Numbered from the stretch's first letter, positions 33,885 to 46,800 are shown. The stretch: DNA of 64,000 bases from Moniliella sp. 'wahieum' (GCA_003971905.1 RSEE01000034.1:248001-312000); one strand, 5' to 3'. Notes: generated by a model not told the origin, from the sequence alone. Made by a program: numbers and translations.

Positions 33885-35213
33885 GGTAGCGTCCACGAAG
33901 AAGAAACCAGCTCGGCCGGCGTCGGAAGACCAGCTGGGCGGAACACGGGCGGAATAATACACCGCAGCCTGCGCCCTACCGCTGACTGTCACCCGTGGGT
34001 TGCACCGGCGCCCCCGCATCATGCATCCCTACTCACTGCGCCACTGCGCCACTGCCCCCGTGCCCGGGCCTCGCATTCCCTGCATGAAACATGAATATTG
34101 TCAACAACCACCCCATCCACCCCCCACTGTCGGCCCCATATAGCTACTTGCTTCTCCACGCATCCTGCCTACGGTTTCTCAGATATGTTTGCCTCAATCT
34201 GTGACAGTACTGACGCTCAACTCCACTACCAGCAATGCCGGTTTGGCTGATGGGTTAGCAAAATAATGACGAGAAGACATCAGAAGCGTGTCAGTCTGAG
34301 AGCACGATCAACGTTCAAGCCGCCGGTGGCTTCAGAGCATTGCCTCGCCTAACTCAGGCGAGGCAAGTGCCCGTGAAGCTTGAAGCTTGAATTTGCGACG
34401 GGAAAACGGCCATGTGATAACGGCCAGACCCAGCTGTACTGTCGGCAGTGAAAAAGAGCGGTGGATCAAGGTCATTGTCAAAGTAGAGACGCTGAAAGAA
34501 CTAAAAGTAGGTCAGCCGAGGGGCAAAAGTTTTTGTCTTAGGATCAGACTCCAGCAAACGCAAATGAAAGTCTTTTTGCTCCAGGGCGGTGGTGAGAAAC
34601 CCGTTGACGGCGTGGCCATCCTGCTGGTATGAATAAGCAAGCTGTGTTCATTGCATGGACATGGGCAGTGGGACTTTTGACCAAGTGGTTAAGCGACCTC
34701 TTAGAAGTGGGGAAGACAAGAGCTATATGGTTATTCTTCGGGAATGAAAGAGGATACTTCTTGCAACGGTGATATCGGCATACCTGATGAGCCCTGTGCT
34801 GCAAGATGGCGAGCACGAGGTGAGTACGATGCATCGCGGTCGGTGCATGGCTGGCTGGGCATCGTCATCATAATTCGGGAAGGATGAGGCGGGCTCTTGT
34901 AAGAGCTACTAAACGAGGCACTTTCGGCGGGGCCGATCAGGAGGTGGGCAATATTATGCCAAGGCGGTGGCAGTTCCGCCCGGTATCGCCCCGTTCCGCC
35001 CTGGGGGCCAGGGCAGTTCTGAAAGGTTCAGGACAGTGGCGCCTGCGGGCTGGCTGGCGGCCACGTGGAAGGTCTGCGATGCGTGGCGTGCCACGTGGCT
35101 GCGGCCAGGCTGTCGGGCCAGAAGGCCCGCACGATCGACGGGCAACGCGGCCGGGGGTAACGGCTATTTATACGCCGCTTCTCTGCCTCGCTCTTCCACC
35201 CCACCCGTTGGCC
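33885..35213. promoter_or_regulatory. divergent intergenic region
   Basis: Spacer between the RNase III-fold gene (-) and the acetyl-CoA transporter gene (+). A clear TATA box, CTATTTATACG at about 35162-35172, sits ~45 bp before the ATG at 35214. No supported gene lies within 34023-35160; a tRNA-like D-arm word near 34680 does not fold. Confidence 0.55.
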
Positions 35214-36831
35214 ATGTCGGCCTCTTCCACCGCGCTCCCCGCCCAGCAGAAGACGCAGAACGGCGACGTGCGTGCGCGGAATGCCGAGGAGGCCAAGCTG
35301 CTTTCCAGCGACAAGGCCGAGACGTACAATGCGGTTCTGCCCGAAGACGCGCCTGCGGGCCCGCTGAGCAAGCAGGACCGCGATGCGATCATTCTCTTGG
35401 TCGTCTTGTACTTTGTCCAGGGCATTCCCGTCGGTCTTGCATTTGGCACAATGCCGTTCCTACTCAAGACCAAGCTGTCGTATAGCGACATTGGCTTGTT
35501 CAGTCTCTGCACCTGGCCCTACAGCCTCAAGCTGCTCTGGAGCCCGCTCGTCGACTCTCTCTTCCTCTCCCGCTTGGGCCCTTTCTCTCTGGCCGACGCA
35601 AGACGTGGATTGTGCCCACCCAACTTCTCTTTGGCGTGCTGCTTGCTTGGACTTGGCTCTCGTGTGGAGGCGCTGCTGGCGCTGCCTGTGCGCCCGTCGG
35701 AGCGATCACCGCACTGTTTTTCACCTGGTTCTTGTCGCTACGCAGGACATTGCGGTGGATGGGTGGGCGCTGACGCTGCTCAGTCAAGATTCGTTGAGCT
35801 ATGCGTCGACGGCGCAAACGGTCGGGCTGAATACGGGGTACTTTCTTTCCTTTACCGTTTTTGGCGCTCAATTCGGTCGAGTTTGGCAACAAGTGGTTAC
35901 GTTCGGTTCCGAGCGACGAACCAGTCTTGTCCTTGGCCACGTACCTGCACGTGACGGGCATCATTTGTCTGGTGGTGACGACATGGCTTCTCTTTTTCAA
36001 GACGGAAGCTGCCGAGAGCGAGTCGGAGGAGATGGGGGTGAAAGATGTGTACGAGCAAATGAGCTCGATTGTACGGTTGGACCATGTGCGCCAATTCCTC
36101 GTGGTGCATCTTGTGAGTAAGATTGGGTTCCAAGCCAACGAGGCGGTGACGGGGCTCAAGTTGGTGGAAAAGGGGTTTGGCAAAGAAGATTTGGCCTTGG
36201 CCGTCTTGCTGGATTTCCCGTTACAAATTGTGCTGGGGTACTTGGCCGCCAAGTATTCGCGCGGCAGCTCGGCCTTGTCGCCTTGGCTGGGTGGGTTTGT
36301 GGGGCGGTTGGTGTGTGCGGCGATTTCGGCACTGGTGGTGCGCTGGTTACCTTCACCGGTAGGAGTCGGGTACTGGATGTTGATTCTGCTCACTACGATC
36401 GCCGGCTCGTTTGCCAACACGATCCAGTTTGTGGGCATCTCGGCGTTCCATACCCAAATTGCGGATCCGGCCATTGGTGGGACCTACATGACCTTGCTCA
36501 ACACCGTGTCCAATTTGGGCGGTACGTGGCCGCGGCCGCTGTGCTCAAGGCGGTGGATGCGCTGACCGTGTCGCACTGTCACTTGCCTCCGGACCCGTTG
36601 GCGCTCCATCTGAGCCCGCACCTCGGTGGCGAATGCACGTCGGACGAAGGCTTGGCTACCTGCCTCGCGCTCGAGGGCACATGCAAGATCGAACAGGATG
36701 GCTACTACACCACCACTGCCCTCTGCATCTTGGTGGGCACAGTGACGCTGCTGTTGTATGTGGCGCCTGTGGCTCGCAAGTTGCAAGCGCTGCCCGCATC
36801 GGCGTGGCGGGTGAGCCAAAAGAACGACTAA
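35214..36831 (+). CDS. SLC33A1-type acetyl-CoA transporter (major facilitator)
   Basis: Multi-pass ER/Golgi acetyl-coenzyme A transporter family (SLC33A1/AT-1). Landmarks are: YFVQGIPVGLAFGTMPFLL and KLSYSDIGLFSLCTWPYSLK (35400-35530); LLWSPLVDS; RRKTWIVPTQLLFGVLL read in frame 2 at 35600-35640; ATQDIAVDGWALTLL (35745-35775); LNTGYFLSFTVF; KIGFQANEAVTGLKLVEKGF (36120-36175); and QFVGISAFHTQIADPAIGGTYMTLLNTVSNLGG (36425-36520), the family's C-terminal signature. The tail after 36520 is in another frame (GECTSDEGLATCLALEG, then a last membrane span LCILVGTVTLLLYVAPV), ending at TAA 36829-36831. At least four single-base indels occur, one in the T-run of TTTTTGG at about 35857-35863. No introns are needed. 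Confidence 0.9.
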
Positions 36832-37256
36832 GGCGTGCGGTGCTTTATTGGCGTTGGGTCGACTGCCGCTCACGTGCGGCCTGGCTGGTCAATCGACCCG
36901 TTCAACGCAACTGAACTGATGGGCCCAGGTGATGCGTAGGGGCTCCCTCCCCATCGCCATTCCAGTAGTAGTAGTATAATATTCTTTTGCCCCATGTGTC
37001 TTTTTCTGTGTTCGCTGGGCCAACAACCCACTCACTCCACTCACTCCACTCCGACACTACACCACCACCACCCCAACACACACCATTTCTTTTCCTTCTC
37101 GATCCATTAGACACATACACATAGAAGCTCTGTCCCGCTACTGGGATCTGTGCAAGGTGGATACAGCCGCCACGAAAGGTGTTGCCGGATGATGCTCGAC
37201 GACGGAAACCTGGGGCTGAACATGAACGTGGGTGGGGGGGGGGAGGGGGAGGCGGC

Positions 37257-40200
37257 CTATGGAGGCCTACCCAGCTGCGTGCCATTCCACGCCGCGTCGA
37301 CCCAATGAGTAGCATCGGCGCCCGCGACGGGCACCCAAGCGGCCAGGTCCGCTGGGGAGAAAAGCAACGCCGAAGGGGAGGGCCGGAGACGCTAGCAGAA
37401 GTAGGCGAAGGCGCAAGAAGCGACGACACGGTCATGGCCGAAGGCAGTGGCGCGGGGCTCTTGGGCACCGAAGAACGCAAACTGTCAAACCAATCGGTTT
37501 TGTCCAGTTGAATGTTCTCGACCAACGACAACCACGGGTTGACCGGCTCCAAGGGCAGGAGAGGCAGTAGGTCAGAGTCAAGCGCAACCGGGTCAGACGG
37601 CACGCTCGATAAGGGCAGCTGCTGCTGTGGTGGGCACTGGGAGTGGGGGGAAGGGATGGAGGCGGAAGTGGGTGCGAGTGAGGAGAGGGCGGGAGGGAAG
37701 CCTGTTCCCTGCGGAGCGGGTTGATGGGCGTGCGGGAAAGCTTGCGAGAGCGGAGGCAGAGCCGGCGCGGTGGTAGGGGAGGCAGGCAGCCTAGGTGCAG
37801 GACGGCATAGTTTCGCGCCCAGAGGGCAAGGGGGCGGGTAGCTGTGTGCGCTGGGCCCGGCCAAGGTCTCGGGCGTGGGGGGGAACGGCGGGTAGCGGGA
37901 GGAGTACAAGCTGGTCTGGACCGGGTTCGAGAGCGGCTCCCGTACGTGCGAGGGTGGGTAGGTGGGCGCTGGAAGAAGCGGGGCGGGCGTGCGGAGTGCC
38001 AGCGTGTCGCTGCCCGCCGACGGTGCAGCGGGTGCGGCGGACGCGACCGGAGCGGCGGGTGGCACGGCCGGGGCCGCATACAGGGTGGTTGAAAGGGAGC
38101 CCGAGCCCGAGGGTCGATGACCCGGGTGGGAGGGTGGGAGCGGCGTGGGCAGCTGCGCCGGGTGGCGGTGGCGGTAGCGACGGCTTGCTCTCCCAGTTCG
38201 GCAGTGCGGATGCCAAGGAAGAAGGCCGGTCTCGTGCCATTCGAGGAGGTCGCATCGCCGGCGCGGGGGACTGGCCCGGGGTGTCCTGCGTCGTAGGCCA
38301 AAGAGTCTTCCACCTGCTTCCGCAGCTGGACGGCCATCTCGATGACGGCCATGTCCGTGTCGTATGACTCGAGAGCAGTGCACAGTCGCCGATGCCGAGC
38401 GCAAGCGGGCCGGAGAGAAAGCCAGCTCCTTGTCGGCAGGGTCGGAGCAGAGGGAGGCATAGTATTCCCACCCTGGCGAACCTTTGAGGGGCCGTGTAGT
38501 AGAGTCGATCGTTTTGCCAGGAGGCAAAGTGGTGGTGCGCCACGCGGGACCGCTCGAGGCGGGCGCAGAGAGAATGTCCAAGACGAGGAGAATGCAGTTG
38601 CGAATCATCGGAGGGACACATAAACAGCCCGCATGATCTGGAACGCCCTTCCCTTCTCGGCAAGCTGGACAGTATCCCAAACGAGCGTACAAACCGCATC
38701 TCCACCGCATCCTCCAGCTTGATCAACTCTGCCCTACCCTCCGGGGTAGGGGTGGAAGCAGCCACCCCGCTCTCTGCAGGAGCCAACGGAAGAGAACCAT
38801 AAAGGAATGGAACCACATTGCCAAGGCATGCGACTTGATCACCATCCTGAACTTGCTAGCGGCGCGGAGGGAGGCCAACCGTGTGTGACGCCGTCATGGC
38901 CTCCCATTTAAGCGCAGGGGGAAGTTGTCGGACCATACGTCCATGCCGGAAAGATAGCCCTTGACCGCGTGAATAGAGCATCCAGCCGTGGCAACTTTTC
39001 GCCGTTGCCAGTTCAGCGGCGCCTCGCCGAGTGAGCAAGGTCAAACGCAACAGGAACTCGAGCCAGAGCCCTTCCAAGCATCGAATCGTGGAGCCGGCGC
39101 GGAAGACTGGGCCTTCTTGAGGGTGCCCGCATCGGTGGATGACCCCATCATGGCAAAGTACTCTTGGGTCTGTCGAGGGCGCCACACGGGTGCAGGGACA
39201 TCGTGTCATCTTCGCGCAAAAGGAGGAGCAAGCTGATGCCAATGTCGATGCACATCCTTGATTCACCACAGACCAGAACACGCGCTGCACCCGTCTTTAA
39301 GTCGGTGGGAGGACCGGGTATGAAGGGCCGTGCACTATTGGCCTGACTCTCGGGGTTCCTAAGAAGCTGGAGATAACAGGACAAGCGTACCTATCCATGG
39401 AGTTAGGTCCTGGGGCCTCTTGGGTATGAAAAGGGGGTCGTGAGGCGGGAGAAAGGGGGAGGAGGACGTACAATGCCTTCGTCGATAGAGGGTCAATGAC
39501 CAGACCCTCGCTGTCCCTCCTGTGACGGATCCCAAGAAAAGGGATCCGGGGCAGGCGGAAATCGAGAAGGGAGAAGCCCTTTTGGAGCCGAGGAACGCAG
39601 AGCAAGCAGCGGATCGATCCTCATAGATGATGAGGGCAATGCATCCTTTGCAGCCCTTCCCGGGCGATGCGCTGGGAAATAGCATGGCGTAGGGCGGACC
39701 GCGCAGCTCTCGATGCCGATTGAAGCTGAAACTTCTCATGTTCGGCCCTGCCTCCGCTGGTGCTGGGCTGGACTGAGACTCGGCCTCGGTGACCAACAGC
39801 ATGCCTGCGCCGGTGCCGGCCACGGCCAACTAGCAGTTTACAGGGGATGGTGGGGGTGGGAGTGGAGGGAGTTTGACCCGACGTTTTGTTGCGGCGGCGA
39901 CGAGGGAGAATACGATGGTATCGGGGTCGGTCCCCTCGGCATCGAGGGCCAAGCAGCGAACATAGGTATCGACAAAATCGTCAATGTAGAGCGAGTCGTA
40001 GGGGGTGTAGTAGTCAAAGAACGCTCGTGCACATGTATCCAGCAGCGCCCGAGAGAGGCCTGGGATACCAAAGATGCCGAGCGAGGATGGTTTGTTGGCC
40101 GTAGGCGGATGGGATGAGGCGGCGGTGGCGGTGGCGGTGGCGGTGCTAGGCGGGGTGGGTCGACTGGGCGATGCGGGGGCATTGGGAGGGGGGTGTGCGG

Positions 40201-40848
40201 CCTGCATCTGCTGCAGCTGGCGAATGCGCTTGCCCAAACGGCTCTGCGGAGGCGCGCGGGTATCGCGCTTGGTCAGGTGCAGGCCATGTTGTGTTTTTCG
40301 CACCAGCTGCATCGCACCGGTGCGGGCGTCGACTGTGGACCGGAGCGAGGCGTGGCCGACGCCTCGGTCTCGGTCTCGGGCTCCTCGGGGATGGCATCCT
40401 GGGTGCGGGCAGCCTGCTGGGCGGCGGTAGTGCGGTCGAGAAGGTCGCAGCGCACCTTGCGGAACTTGCACGAGTCGCAGCTCGAGTTGCGCTTCCGGCG
40501 GCGCTTGCGTGTGGCGGCCTTGTCAGAGCCGGTGGCAAGGGCATGTGGGGCATTGGGGCTGCCATCCGGATCGTCCTCGCCCTCGCCCTCGTCCTCGCCC
40601 TCGTCCTCGCCCTCGCCAGTGGCCATACCGATGCCCATGCCCGCGCGACGGCGTCGCGGGGAGGGGGCCCCAGCGGGAGGCGCGTGGGCGTCGCCGCGGG
40701 CGGCGGAGGGATGGCGGGGATGGGCGGGGACGGAGGGGGGGCATGGGCGGGAGGCGGAGGAAGGGGGGAAGATGGTTGCCAGCGGCCGGCAGACGGCCAC
40801 TGGGAGCACTGTCTGGGGCAGCACAGCCGGGCGTGTGTACTCAGTCAA
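37257..40848 (-). CDS. Zn2Cys6 fungal transcription factor
   Basis: The binuclear zinc cluster is at about 40290-40500: CDSCKFRKVRC, then a long acidic spacer, then CSWCEKHNMAC, preceded by an RKRRRKR basic stretch. The long loop between Cys3 and Cys4 of this cluster is unusual but known in basidiomycete members. A coiled-coil-like LGKRIRQLQQMQ follows. After 39840 the fungal-specific TF region continues in several frames: SRALLDTCARAFFDYYTPYDSLYIDDFVDTYVRCL near 39990-40080; a Trp/Leu-rich helix LEGLWLEFLLRLTLLTRRGAAEL near 39010-39080; IRNCILLVLDILSAP near 38570; YDTDMAVIEMAVQLRKQVEDS near 38300-38360; then a Pro/Ser-rich tail ending LAAWVPVAGADATHWVDAAW...GRPP at 37257. Introns in 38820-39840 are likely but I cannot place them. 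Start at 40848 or internal Met near 40645. Target genes unknown. Confidence 0.72.
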
Positions 40849-41234
40849 GCTTCAAGTTGAGTACCCAGTCCGAACACGCTGGCTGGGGCGCTGGGGGCAC
40901 CAGGTACTGAGTTAGCAACAGCAGCAGGCTGCTGCGACGCTGCGACGCTCCGACCGCCCAGACGATGGGCCAGCCACGCGCGAAACAGTATTCAGTACTC
41001 ACTAGCCCACGCGCTCCTCGGCGGCGTCAGCGCTCAGGCTCAGCAGCCTCACTACCTCAGTCCGCACCCCCACGACTCACCACGCACGACGCACCCACCT
41101 CACCGGCCGCCTGGCGCTGTTGCTCAGTACCCACCGCATTCCTCCGCCCCCCATCACACACGCGTCACGTGCGTGTCACCCCCACATCACATCCCTCCGC
41201 TCGCCTCCGCCATCCGCACCAGGCTGCATGCTGC
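40849..41234. promoter_or_regulatory. divergent promoter with repeated GTACTCAG motifs
   Basis: A compact bidirectional promoter between the Zn2Cys6 gene and DcpS. It holds several copies of the GTACTCAG/CAGTAC word: 40837-40846, 40901-40911, 40986-41001 and 41122-41132. Confidence 0.5.
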
Positions 41235-42632
41235 ATGCTGCCTTCACCACACCACGCACGCACCACCCATCGCCATGGCCACCACCACCACCACCACCGC
41301 GTCCCTCTCGCCGACTTCCACTTCCAACGCGTGCTGCACGACGGTACGCCCCCCCCCCTCGCGCCGCCACGCCCTACTCACCTTGCGCCTCCGCCTCGCC
41401 CCAGACCCCCAAACCCGCCGCGCCGTTCTGCTCGGCTCGGCGGGCGAGGACCAGGTGATCGTGACGCTGGAAAAGACCTCCTTTGACCCCCAAGCGTGGG
41501 CCAAGGACGAGCATGTGCTCCAACACAGCTTTGCTCGCTTCCAGCCGCTGGCCAGAACGACATTTACTCCTGGCTGCTGGCCTGGACGCCCGCGACGGAC
41601 GATGCGCCGGCGGATGTCAAGATCAATGTGATCCGCCCGGCTACCGAGGCGGTACGCACGTCCCTGCTGGAAATCTTCTTGGACTGACCTTCCCACCCTC
41701 CAGCATATCCGCAAATACTCGGCGCAAGAAACGGTGTTGGTTCATGGTACGCCCCCCACTCTCCCAACCCCCAGATTGCGCGGGTACTCACCCCCCATCC
41801 TACCACGTGTGTTCTCTGTGTGCCTAGAGACGCCCGAGATGTATCAGACCAAAGTATTACCCTGGATTGCGTCGCAGCCCGCTTCCCGACTGCAATGGGT
41901 GTACAACATTCTCGATGGCAAAACGAAGGAGACGGTGTTGCACGATGACCCCGACCCGCACACGGGATTTGTAGTACCGTGCGTACGCGCCGTGTTCGTG
42001 TTCGCCAAGTGCGAAGGGGGTCATGGACCGGGAAGAAACCCCCCAACCAAAGGAAGGGAAGACCTGACGCATGTTGTTCCTCAGATTTTGCCCGACCTCA
42101 AGTGGGACCAGACCACATTGTCGGCGCTGTACATGACGGCGATTGTGCGCGATCCATCGTTGCGTTCGGTGCGTGACCTGCGTCCCAAGGCAGAAAAAGT
42201 GGAGCACTGGCAACTCTTGTGTAAGATTCGCGAGGCGGGACAAAAGATTGCCAAGGAACGATACGGTGTGCAGGCGCCCGCAGGTGCTGAAGCCGTCAAG
42301 TGTTTCCTCCACTACCACCCTTCGTACTAGTACGTCCGCCTCCCTCCCCCATTTTGATGGGGTCGCTGCCTGTTCCGATTCTATACAGCTTGTGTACAGC
42401 TAGCTACTCGACTCGTCCTAACCCCTTTCTTGACGCTGGCAGCCACATGCACGTGCACATCATTGCGGCCGGGTACGTTCATCCGACCGCCTTGGTTGGT
42501 CGGGCGCATTTGGTGGACGATGTCCTGGACCTACTGGAGTTGGGCGTCGACTTTTCGCAGCGCACCTTGACCCATGCTGTGGCACCCACCACCGACTTGG
42601 GCCGACTGTTGTTGGGACCGAGAGAGGGGTAG
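41235..42632 (+). CDS. DcpS scavenger mRNA-decapping enzyme, six exons
   Basis: HIT-family hydrolase that cleaves m7GpppN after 3'-5' mRNA decay. Introns are 41344-41404, 41652-41703, 41747-41827, 41974-42084 and 42330-42442 (all GT-AG). Joined exons give LADFHFQRVLHD; EDQVIVTLEKTSFD; NDIYSWLLAWTP; ASRLQWVYNILDGKTKE; DPHTGFVILPDLKW; SVRDLRP; and the catalytic HPSYYHMHVHIIAAG, in which the HIT triad HMHVH is split by intron 5. Then come RAHLVDDVLDLLELG and QRTLTHAV, with stop 42630-42632. This is the full DcpS order at normal length. One missing C near 41554 breaks exon 2. Exon 1 in the right frame starts at ATG 41235; the ATG at 41275 is in the wrong frame because of the ACC-repeat that follows it. 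Confidence 0.93.
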
Positions 42633-43389
42633 ATGGGGCAGAGTGGGCAGGAGACTAGGGTGCACTGTTGTGGGATGAGCAAATGCCAGATCTACAACCG
42701 ATGCACCGAGTCGGTATCTGCTTTTCTCTCGCCCTCCTTCTCCTTCTCGCCGAACTCATCCGGGCGAAAGAAAGGAGCTACGGATCATGCTAACACGGCT
42801 GTAGAAGGTGAGTGTGCGGGGGCGGGGGGGCGGGGTACGAAAGCAGACAACAGGCAAGAGTTGATAAGAGCCGACTGAGCAGGATAAAGAAGGGCAGAGA
42901 AAAACAGAAGGTAGAGCCGAGAAACGAGAGATCCGGATCGCACTCTCAAAGAAGGGGCGGGGAGCTAGCTTTGCGAAACAGGAGAAGTATGGCGTGGTAC
43001 GTAGTACGCATCCCTCTCTTCCTCGCCTCTGACCACGCCTCTGACCACTGGAGATCTGACACGGAGTAAAAACAATGCAATGCGAGAGAGGCGAACCGGG
43101 ATAAGACCCGATAAATACATCGTACAAAACGAAATGGGGATCAAGCCGACAGAGAAAAAAATGACGGATCGTAACGTCGTACATGTGGCCTAGACATAGA
43201 GAGGAGGCCAGCAGGAGTGAGGGGGAGCGGGCGAAGAGACCAATGAAAAAGAAGAGCGAAGAGTAGCGAGGGGTAATCGAGTCCAGAGGAGGTAACACGA
43301 GGCAACCCTCGGTAACCCGAGGTAACAGTGACGAAGTAACACGAGACAAGAAGACGATACGAGGCAAGAAGCAAATGAAAAACGAGCCA
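42633..43389. other. tail-to-tail spacer, no clear gene
   Basis: The 3' regions of DcpS (+) and the C2H2 gene (-). The minus strand remains partly open here but without recognisable domain sequence, and the exact end of the C2H2 protein is unclear. Confidence 0.4.
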
Positions 43390-46129
43390 GAAGGCAGCGA
43401 TGGATCCAACGTTGCGCAGCTCAATGTTCGCGCAACGTTTGTGCCTCAGCAACGCATCTTTGCGGGAAAACGTGCTGGCGCAAGAGGAGCATTGCCACGG
43501 TTCGCGTGCCGAGGCAGTTGGGTCTTCCTTGCTCCATACCAACGCCTGGTCCGGCGCCAACTGGCCGCGTTCAATTTCGCGCGCTTCTTGGCGCGCATGA
43601 ATGTGCCGGTGCCGCACCAGGTCGTACAGCCGATTAAAGTGCATACCGCAGTACACGCCCGTCACGGGCGACTGGTACGTGCACACACTGTTCGTCTCCT
43701 TGCTTCGCGTCGGTGACCCACCCGTCCCGCCCACTTGGTGCAACGTGGGAGAGCGCGACGCCGAGCGCGAAGGCGATCGCGATGCAGATCGGGATGCTCT
43801 TCGTGACGCTGCGGGCCCCAGCCCCGTCCAAGGCCCTGACCCAGACCCCGAACGAGACCCGGATCGAGATCCAGAGTGAGACCCCGGCAGGGACGCTGAC
43901 CCAGACCCAAACCCAATCCCAGCCATCTGCACGGACGATGACAGACGGTGGCTCAGTGGGGATCGGACGGGTCGGCGCGATCGCGGGGACGAAGGGAGAG
44001 AGGCGAACGGAGCCGGAAAAGGACCAGGACCAGCAGCAGCAGGAGCAGGACCAGCGAGAGCAGCAGGAGCACCGAGAGTAGCAGGAGGAAAGAGAGCAAG
44101 AGACGCGGAGCCGGAACCCATCGAATCGTCGTGGACCACCTCGGTCCGACCCGACGGATCGGTCATCCGTGGTATCGGAGTGGGAGCAAGCGACGTAGCA
44201 AGCGACGTTGGCACAGTGGGGGTGGCGGGGTAGCGGCAGCAAGAGGGGGGCAACAGAGGAGCGCAATTCCACGTGGGGAGGTAGGTGGGAAAACGAGGTT
44301 TGTCGTGGTCCCAGTGGCGGGGGAGGCAAGTGGGCCCCCAAGGGAGCAGCCGCTGAGGGAGCAGCCATTGAGGGAGCAGCCAAGGAGCAGCCAGGCCCGA
44401 GAACGGGGTCAGACCGCCTTGTCCCAGACAAAGGTGGGAGTCGAGGTGGGGAGCCAAGGCCGGATCTAAGGTCGTAGGCAAGGTGGCCACTGAACTCGGG
44501 GAAGTACGAGAAGTAGTAGGAGCCAGAGTCGAACGAGGTGGGAACCGAGATGGGAGCCGAGATGGGAACTGAGGGGGGAGCGGAGGTGGAAGTTGAGGGA
44601 GGTACCGAGGGGGGCAATGCGGGAGGACCAAGAAAAGGGTGGCATTCCAAGCAAAAGCCCAAGCGTTGGTTTCCCCCCGCATCAACCCCTGACTATTACT
44701 GCCATGGTTGTGCTCACTCTGTTCCGAAGGGAGCTGTCCACCTTCCCCTCGAATCTTCTCCCCCCGTTTGTGGCGGAAAAGGGGAGGTGGCTGTTCCGCC
44801 ACCGCTCCTGCCTTACGGAGGAGGGCAAAGAGAAGGAGAAGGGAGAGGGAGAGGAGGAATATTCGAGGTGGAGGTGGGGAGAGACGCCAAGGGCCCAGGG
44901 GACAAGGGCCGACGGGGAACGAGTGGGAACGGTGCGGGGCAAAGGAGCCGAGGTGAGCTGGGACCAAGGAAGGTTGAGAAAGTGGATGGGTCGAGGGCCA
45001 AGAAGGGCCAGGCTTCTGGGATTGCAATGACGTCTTTGGATGGCTCGCGGGTTCGGAACCGCGACGAATGGCGGGGTTGTCTTCGAAGGCGGCGTCGCTA
45101 GGTACGGCAGGGAAGGGGGGCAAGGCCGATTGGGGCAGTTGGGATGCGAGTGAGCTAGCTTGGTCCGTCACGAAGTGGGACGAGGCTGGGTGGTGGGGGA
45201 AACCAGCAGCTGAAGGCAGGAAGGCAGCAGGCCATATATCAATTTGTTGGATCGATGCACAATGGAAGAGTAGAGAATATGTCAGTGGGGGCTGCCGCGG
45301 GGCAATGTGAGACAGCGCTGGCCAAAGGGCCCAGGTACGTACCGAGTCACGTCGAAGGGGGCTATTGCTTTGTTGCTGCAACGACGCGTGGCGAGTCGAG
45401 TGGATGGGAGGGTTGCCCGATGAGTGGGGGCGCTCGGTCGAGGCAAAGGGGGAGCAGGCGTAGGACCTGATGGCGGCAGTGGGTGCGACTGTGACGGATG
45501 TGACGGGTGCGACAAATGCGGCGTGTGTGACGAGTGTGACGGCTGGTGCGACCGAGCTAGCTCGAGGCTGAGCTGGTCCGAATTCCGGTAGTGGAATAAC
45601 AGGGCGGCGGACGTGGGGGTGGACACGCTCAAGCCGACCGGGTGCGACGGTGGCACAAGAGCCGGGGTGGAAAGGGAACGCTGGTTGAGCAGGGAGGGCG
45701 GTTGAGGATCAGATGGGATGCTGGGTAGAAGAGAGGCAAGGGCGGAAGGGTGGTGCAGGCGCTGAGGGGCAGAGAAGAAGAAGGGGCAATGGGAGGCTCA
45801 AACAAGGGCAAGGGCGGTACACTGGAATCGAGGGCAGGCGGAAAGCAACTGTGGCTGCTGCTGGCGGTGGTGCTCGTGGTGGCGGGCGCACATACCGATG
45901 GGGCGGGATGGAGAGACCCGCCTGAAAAGGGCTGCAACACACTGGGGAAAGGTAGGCCCGTGTTGAGGGAGGCGGAGGGGGACATGCGAGTAGGAGAGTA
46001 GGGAGCAGGATGAGGATTGGCCTGGTCGAGGGACGAAGCACGAGACGAGGGGGTGGGAGGACTGGCCAGTAGCAAGGAAGCCGGGTTGGCCGGCGTGGGC
46101 TGGAGCAGCGAAGACGGCGGAAGCTCCAT
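43390..46129 (-). CDS. C2H2 zinc-finger transcription factor
   Basis: Two C-terminal fingers define the gene: a first at about 43590-43690 (CTYQSPVTGVYCGMHFNRLYDLVRHRHIHA) and a second at about 43425-43500 (WQCSSCASTFSRKDALLRHKRC). This pair, with the Tyr-Asp-Leu core of finger 1 and the FSRKDALLRH finger 2, is typical of a basidiomycete regulator group. The rest is Pro/Ser-rich. An Arg-Ser repeat region (GSRSGSRSGSGSGPW... RRASRSASRSPSRSASRSP, about 43750-43880) precedes the fingers. The N-terminus MELPPSSLLQPTPANPAS starts at 46129. A probable intron lies at about 45215-45345 (GTACGTACC donor, TGCCTTCAG acceptor, minus strand). Several frame breaks occur in the low-complexity part and the stop is not certain. 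It would act in the nucleus; targets unknown. Confidence 0.75.
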
Positions 46130-46732
46130 TGTGGGAGGGGGGTTAGGGGGGTAGGAGAAGGTGGTGATGGTGGGGGAGGGGGGAGAAGCGCACGTATACG
46201 AAAGGACCTGCTACGGCAAAACGGCTCGTTCGGGACTGGACGCTAGTATGTGCCGGCGCCAAGCCGCCATGTTCTCAAGTCAACGTTGAGCTCTACGTTA
46301 CGTTCAACCCCGACCACAATACTCAGTTACTGACGCAACGTTCAACCCACGTCGAACCGAAGGAGTGTCACGCCATGGCTCCCGGTTGGATTCACCCTGC
46401 TCGGCGACTGCGCGATGAGATCTGAGATCTGAAACGGGGCTCAGCGCTCAGTGTGAGCTCCTAGCGCCCAGCCGCGGCGGCAGGCAGAGACGGGGAGCAC
46501 CCGAGAGAGGACGAGGCGAAAAGCAGCAGTTGCGCCGCTGTTCGCGGGGGTTTCCTGCGCACGCATCGCAGGCATCACATGTCGCATGCTGATGCACTGA
46601 TGGCCGGCTAAAAACGCAGCCGCGGGAGCGTCGCTGATCAGTGTCGATGGTGCATGATCATCCCGACACGGAGGAGGCAGATGGGCCGACTGGCTCGGCC
46701 CAGCCAGGGGGCACCTGCCAAAGTCTTTTGTC

Positions 46733-46800
46733 TGCCGTGTCTGCCGTGTCTGCCGCGTCGGCCTTGCCTGTCTTGCCTGTCTTGCCTGTCTTGCCTGGCC
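46733..46800 (+). repeat. short tandem repeats (TGTCTGCCG then CTTGCCTGT)
   Basis: Three units of TGTCTGCCG followed by four of CTTGCCTGT, directly adjoining; a 9-bp period is shared by both halves. Confidence 0.85.

Noticed and set aside
34679..34760. tRNA-Ser-like GACCAAGTGGTTAAGCG word
   Set aside because: Only a D-arm resemblance; there is no matching acceptor stem, anticodon stem or TTCGA T-arm.
34884..35213. Upstream in-frame extension of the acetyl-CoA transporter
   Set aside because: A TATA box at about 35162 and short CT leader place transcription start downstream, so the ATG at 35214 is preferred.
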